A stretch of 64,000 nucleotides of DNA, taken from assembly GCA_008933735.1 (NCBI GenBank), contig WBUL01000014.1, positions 1 through 64,000 of the forward strand, written 5' to 3'. A program made the position numbers and the translations under genes. Positions 62,033 to 64,000 of this stretch are shown in pieces. Origin of the DNA: Anaerolineae bacterium (GTDB lineage: Bacteria > Chloroflexota > Anaerolineae > Aggregatilineales > J027). The notes below the pieces were generated by a model, which saw only the letters and a list, made by a program, of their open reading frames with translations, was not told the DNA's origin and searched no databases. Within the stretch, counting starts at the first letter, position 1; every line of letters begins with the position of its first letter.

Positions 62033-63550
62033 ATGACTGAAACAACCAAACTGACCTGGCTCCTGCTCATCCCTCTGCTCTTTTCCCTGGCAGCCTTCGC
62101 GGCCCGCTGGCTGAACGGCACCAGACGCCGGGTGGTGGAGATCTCTCACCTGTTGAGTATCAGCCTGGTACTGGTGATGTCCCTGGTGACTGTCAATAAG
62201 GTGGTCAGTTCAGGGCAGATATTTGGCCTGGGCCGTTGGCTGCATGTGGACAGCCTCAGCGCGATCTTCCTGCTGATTATTGGCGCGGTCGGCTTTCTGG
62301 TGGGAATCTATTCCATCGGTTACACCCGGCATGACCTCAGGATGGGAGAACTCGACGACAACCAGCTCAGCACATACTACAGCCTCTTTAGCCTGTTCTT
62401 ATTTTCTATGCTGCTGGTGGTAACGGCCAATAATATCATCATGATGTGGGTCGCGGTGGAAGCGACTACCTTAGGTTCCGCCTTCCTGGTTGGAATTTAT
62501 GGACGGCAGGCGTCGCTTGAAGCTGCCTGGAAATACGTCATTATCTGCACGGTCGGGGTGGCCTTCGGCCTGTATGGGACGATCCTCGTGTATTCCGATG
62601 CGTTTAATGTGATGCAGGTTCCCGGTGACGCCGTGCTGTGGACAGAGATCATGAAAAACGCGCAGGCGCTTGATCCTTCCCTGATTAAGATGGCATTCAT
62701 CTTTGTGCTGGTCGGTTTTGGAACCAAAGCAGGTCTGTTCCCCATGCACACCTGGCTGCCCGACGCACATAGTGAAGCACCCAGCCCGATCAGTGCCCTG
62801 CTCTCCGGGGTGCTGCTTAACTGTGCCCTGCTGGTCGTGTTTCGCTTCGCGGCCATTACCAATCTCGTTCTTGGTCAGGATTTTGTCCAGAATCTTTTCC
62901 TTGTCTTTGGCACGCTGTCCATTGCGGCCGCAGCTTTCTTTATGTATGTCCAGCGTGACATCAAGCGTTTGCTGGCTTACTCCAGTATGGAAAATATTGG
63001 CCTCATCGTGCTCGCTTTCGGGCTGGGTGGCTCGGTCGGAATCTTTGCCGGACTCTTGCAGGCCATCAACCACAGCCTGGTCAAGGCACTCATGTTTTGC
63101 ACCACAGGCAACATCCTGATTAAGTACCGGTCCCGCAGTCTGGATCAGGTGAAAGGGCTGGTACAGGCGATACCTTTCACAAGCGTCCTGCTGATCATTG
63201 GCGCGTTTGCCCTCGTGGGCCTCCCTCCTTTTAATATCTTTGTGAGCAAGTTTTTTATTGTCACAGCTGGTCTGGGAACCGGTCATGTGTGGTTGATGAT
63301 TTTGTGCCTGCTCCTGCTGATCATTGTTTTTGCCGCTTTCTTCCGGGTGATCGCCTCCACCCTCTTTGGTGAAAAACCGGATGGCATAGTCAAAGGTGAA
63401 TCCAATTCTTTAACCCTGATACCCGGTGCGGTCTTCATCCTGCTCATCGTTACCCTTGGGTTATATCTCCCATCGGAACTGACGACGCTGCTGGATGGCG
63501 CAAGTGACATGCTGTTGAACGGAGATCCCAGCCAGGCGGTGGGACGGTGA
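62033..63550 (+). CDS. hyfF: HyfF-type antiporter-like membrane subunit
   Basis: 505 residues (526 in E. coli HyfF). Core: MMWVAVEATTLGSAFLVGIY, TKAGLFPMHTWLPDAHSEAP SPISALLSGVLLNCALLVVF, QRDIKRLLAYSSMENIGLIV, INHSLVKALMFCTTGNILIK and GLPPFNIFVSKFFIVTAG. Third ion-translocating subunit. Start 7 nt after the hyfE stop. Confidence 0.92.
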   Translation: MTETTKLTWLLLIPLLFSLAAFAARWLNGTRRRVVEISHLLSISLVLVMSLVTVNKVVSSGQIFGLGRWLHVDSLSAIFLLIIGAVGFLVGIYSIGYTRHDLRMGELDDNQLSTYYSLFSLFLFSMLLVVTANNIIMMWVAVEATTLGSAFLVGIYGRQASLEAAWKYVIICTVGVAFGLYGTILVYSDAFNVMQVPGDAVLWTEIMKNAQALDPSLIKMAFIFVLVGFGTKAGLFPMHTWLPDAHSEAPSPISALLSGVLLNCALLVVFRFAAITNLVLGQDFVQNLFLVFGTLSIAAAAFFMYVQRDIKRLLAYSSMENIGLIVLAFGLGGSVGIFAGLLQAINHSLVKALMFCTTGNILIKYRSRSLDQVKGLVQAIPFTSVLLIIGAFALVGLPPFNIFVSKFFIVTAGLGTGHVWLMILCLLLLIIVFAAFFRVIASTLFGEKPDGIVKGESNSLTLIPGAVFILLIVTLGLYLPSELTTLLDGASDMLLNGDPSQAVGR

Positions 63551-63596
63551 ATAAGGACACCCATAGAAAAATACTGAACAAGACGCGGGGTTCAAT

Positions 63597-64000
63597 ATGG
63601 TGATCGGGAACGAAACGAAACCTAAGATAGGTCAGAGTTATGTCGAAGCAGTGCGGGCTCGCTTTGGCAATTCAATTCTGGATGAAACCTGGCAGGCGCC
63701 CGATCAGGTGACCCTGACTGTCTCCCTAAACTGCCTTCCGGATGTGGTGGAAATGCTTTATTACGAGCAGGGTGGCTGGCTCGCTTCAGTGGCGGTCAAC
63801 GATGAACGCCCGTTAAACGGCCAGTTTGCAATCTACTACATCCTGTCAGTTGAAGGAAACGGCGATGAAGCACCGCCCGCTGAGAAGGCCTACGTGGTCG
63901 TGCACGCCCAGATTCCACCCCACCAGCCCGAATTTCCGGCGGTCACGCCGAAAGTCCCCGCTGCGATCTGGTATGAGCGGGAAGCCCGCGATATGTTTGG
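63597..64000 (+). CDS. hyfG: HyfG/HycE-type hydrogenase large subunit, N-terminal NuoC-like part (runs off window end)
   Basis: From ATG 63597 the frame is open to the window edge (134 codons): VTLTVSLNCLPDVVEMLYYE, GQFAIYYILSV and PAVTPKVPAAIWYEREARDM FG, the NuoC-like N-terminal domain that precedes the NuoD-like catalytic part in HyfG and HycE. The YEREARDMFG motif is diagnostic. The nickel-binding Cys pairs that would separate a true hydrogenase from an Ehr-type complex lie beyond the window. Confidence 0.88.
   Translation, partial: MVIGNETKPKIGQSYVEAVRARFGNSILDETWQAPDQVTLTVSLNCLPDVVEMLYYEQGGWLASVAVNDERPLNGQFAIYYILSVEGNGDEAPPAEKAYVVVHAQIPPHQPEFPAVTPKVPAAIWYEREARDMF

Noticed and set aside
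62471-63286. 271-residue reverse ORF inside hyfF
   Set aside because: Composition is the antisense of membrane helices; hyfF is clearly the real gene.

Overview
The window looks like an accessory-rich piece of a free-living heterotrophic bacterium, most likely a member of the Chloroflexota (Anaerolineae-like). That placement is an inference from the gene repertoire: cellobiose ABC uptake with CelR-type operators, many NarL-type two-component pairs, a Hyf-type respiratory complex, and secreted copper and methionine-rich proteins. No rRNA, tRNA or CRISPR array was seen.

Layout. 1-2.5 kb: start of a DUF418-like membrane protein, an anchored rhodanese, and a decaying ABC exporter (frameshifted permease, truncated permease, ATPase fossil). 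2.6-9.8 kb: metal and stress block with a SHOCT membrane protein, a secreted beta-propeller/Met-rich/multicopper oxidase fusion, a broken DUF1573 gene, a histidine kinase/response regulator pair and a His/Met-rich exported protein. 9.8-11.1 kb: debris (5'-truncated gene, broken IS5, XRE regulator tail). 11.1-24.4 kb: sugar island. A leftward nagZ - isomerase - oxidoreductase operon diverges from a LacI regulator. The regulator and the following binding-protein gene each carry the same 14-bp operator, one base from the actinobacterial CelR/CebR site. Next come two permeases, a GH5-like enzyme, an epimerase, a PIG-V-like mannosyltransferase and a GH1 beta-glucosidase, ending in a fossil of a cellobiose phosphorylase.

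24.4-35.4 kb: a leftward molybdoenzyme operon (TtrB-, TtrC- and TtrA-like proteins, a 49-residue TatA missing from the ORF track, an FmdE-family protein, MoaA and a mobA cut off by an IS256 fossil). Upstream lies a translationally coupled lipoprotein sensor - histidine kinase - response regulator set, which I read as a split TtrS/TtrR system. 35.4-37.4 kb: a graveyard of an RHS toxin tail, an XRE fossil, a broken HEAT-repeat gene and a broken IS982. 37.7-46.2 kb: a rightward block with two MacB/LolD-type ABC ATPases (one lacking the Q-loop region) flanking an 815-residue FtsX-type permease, then STAS, REC-kinase, NarL regulator, lone receiver and hybrid kinase genes.

46.2-55.7 kb: IS3 debris, uxaC, a large Ser/Thr kinase-AAA-TPR protein, and a 1231-residue secreted subtilisin-like surface protein with FNFSGQG heptad repeats and cadherin/VCBS-like domains. 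56.2-64 kb: a rightward hyfABCDEFG-type operon in the same order and nearly the same sizes as E. coli hydrogenase 4. It sits behind a consensus promoter with a perfect TGTGA-N6-TCACA site at the predicted transcription start, and it runs off the window end inside hyfG.

Together the genes suggest respiration on sulfur oxyanions or another molybdoenzyme acceptor, beta-glucan/cellobiose use, and hydrogen or formate-linked energy conversion. The unusually dense set of broken genes and insertion-sequence fossils marks the window as a recombination-prone region.
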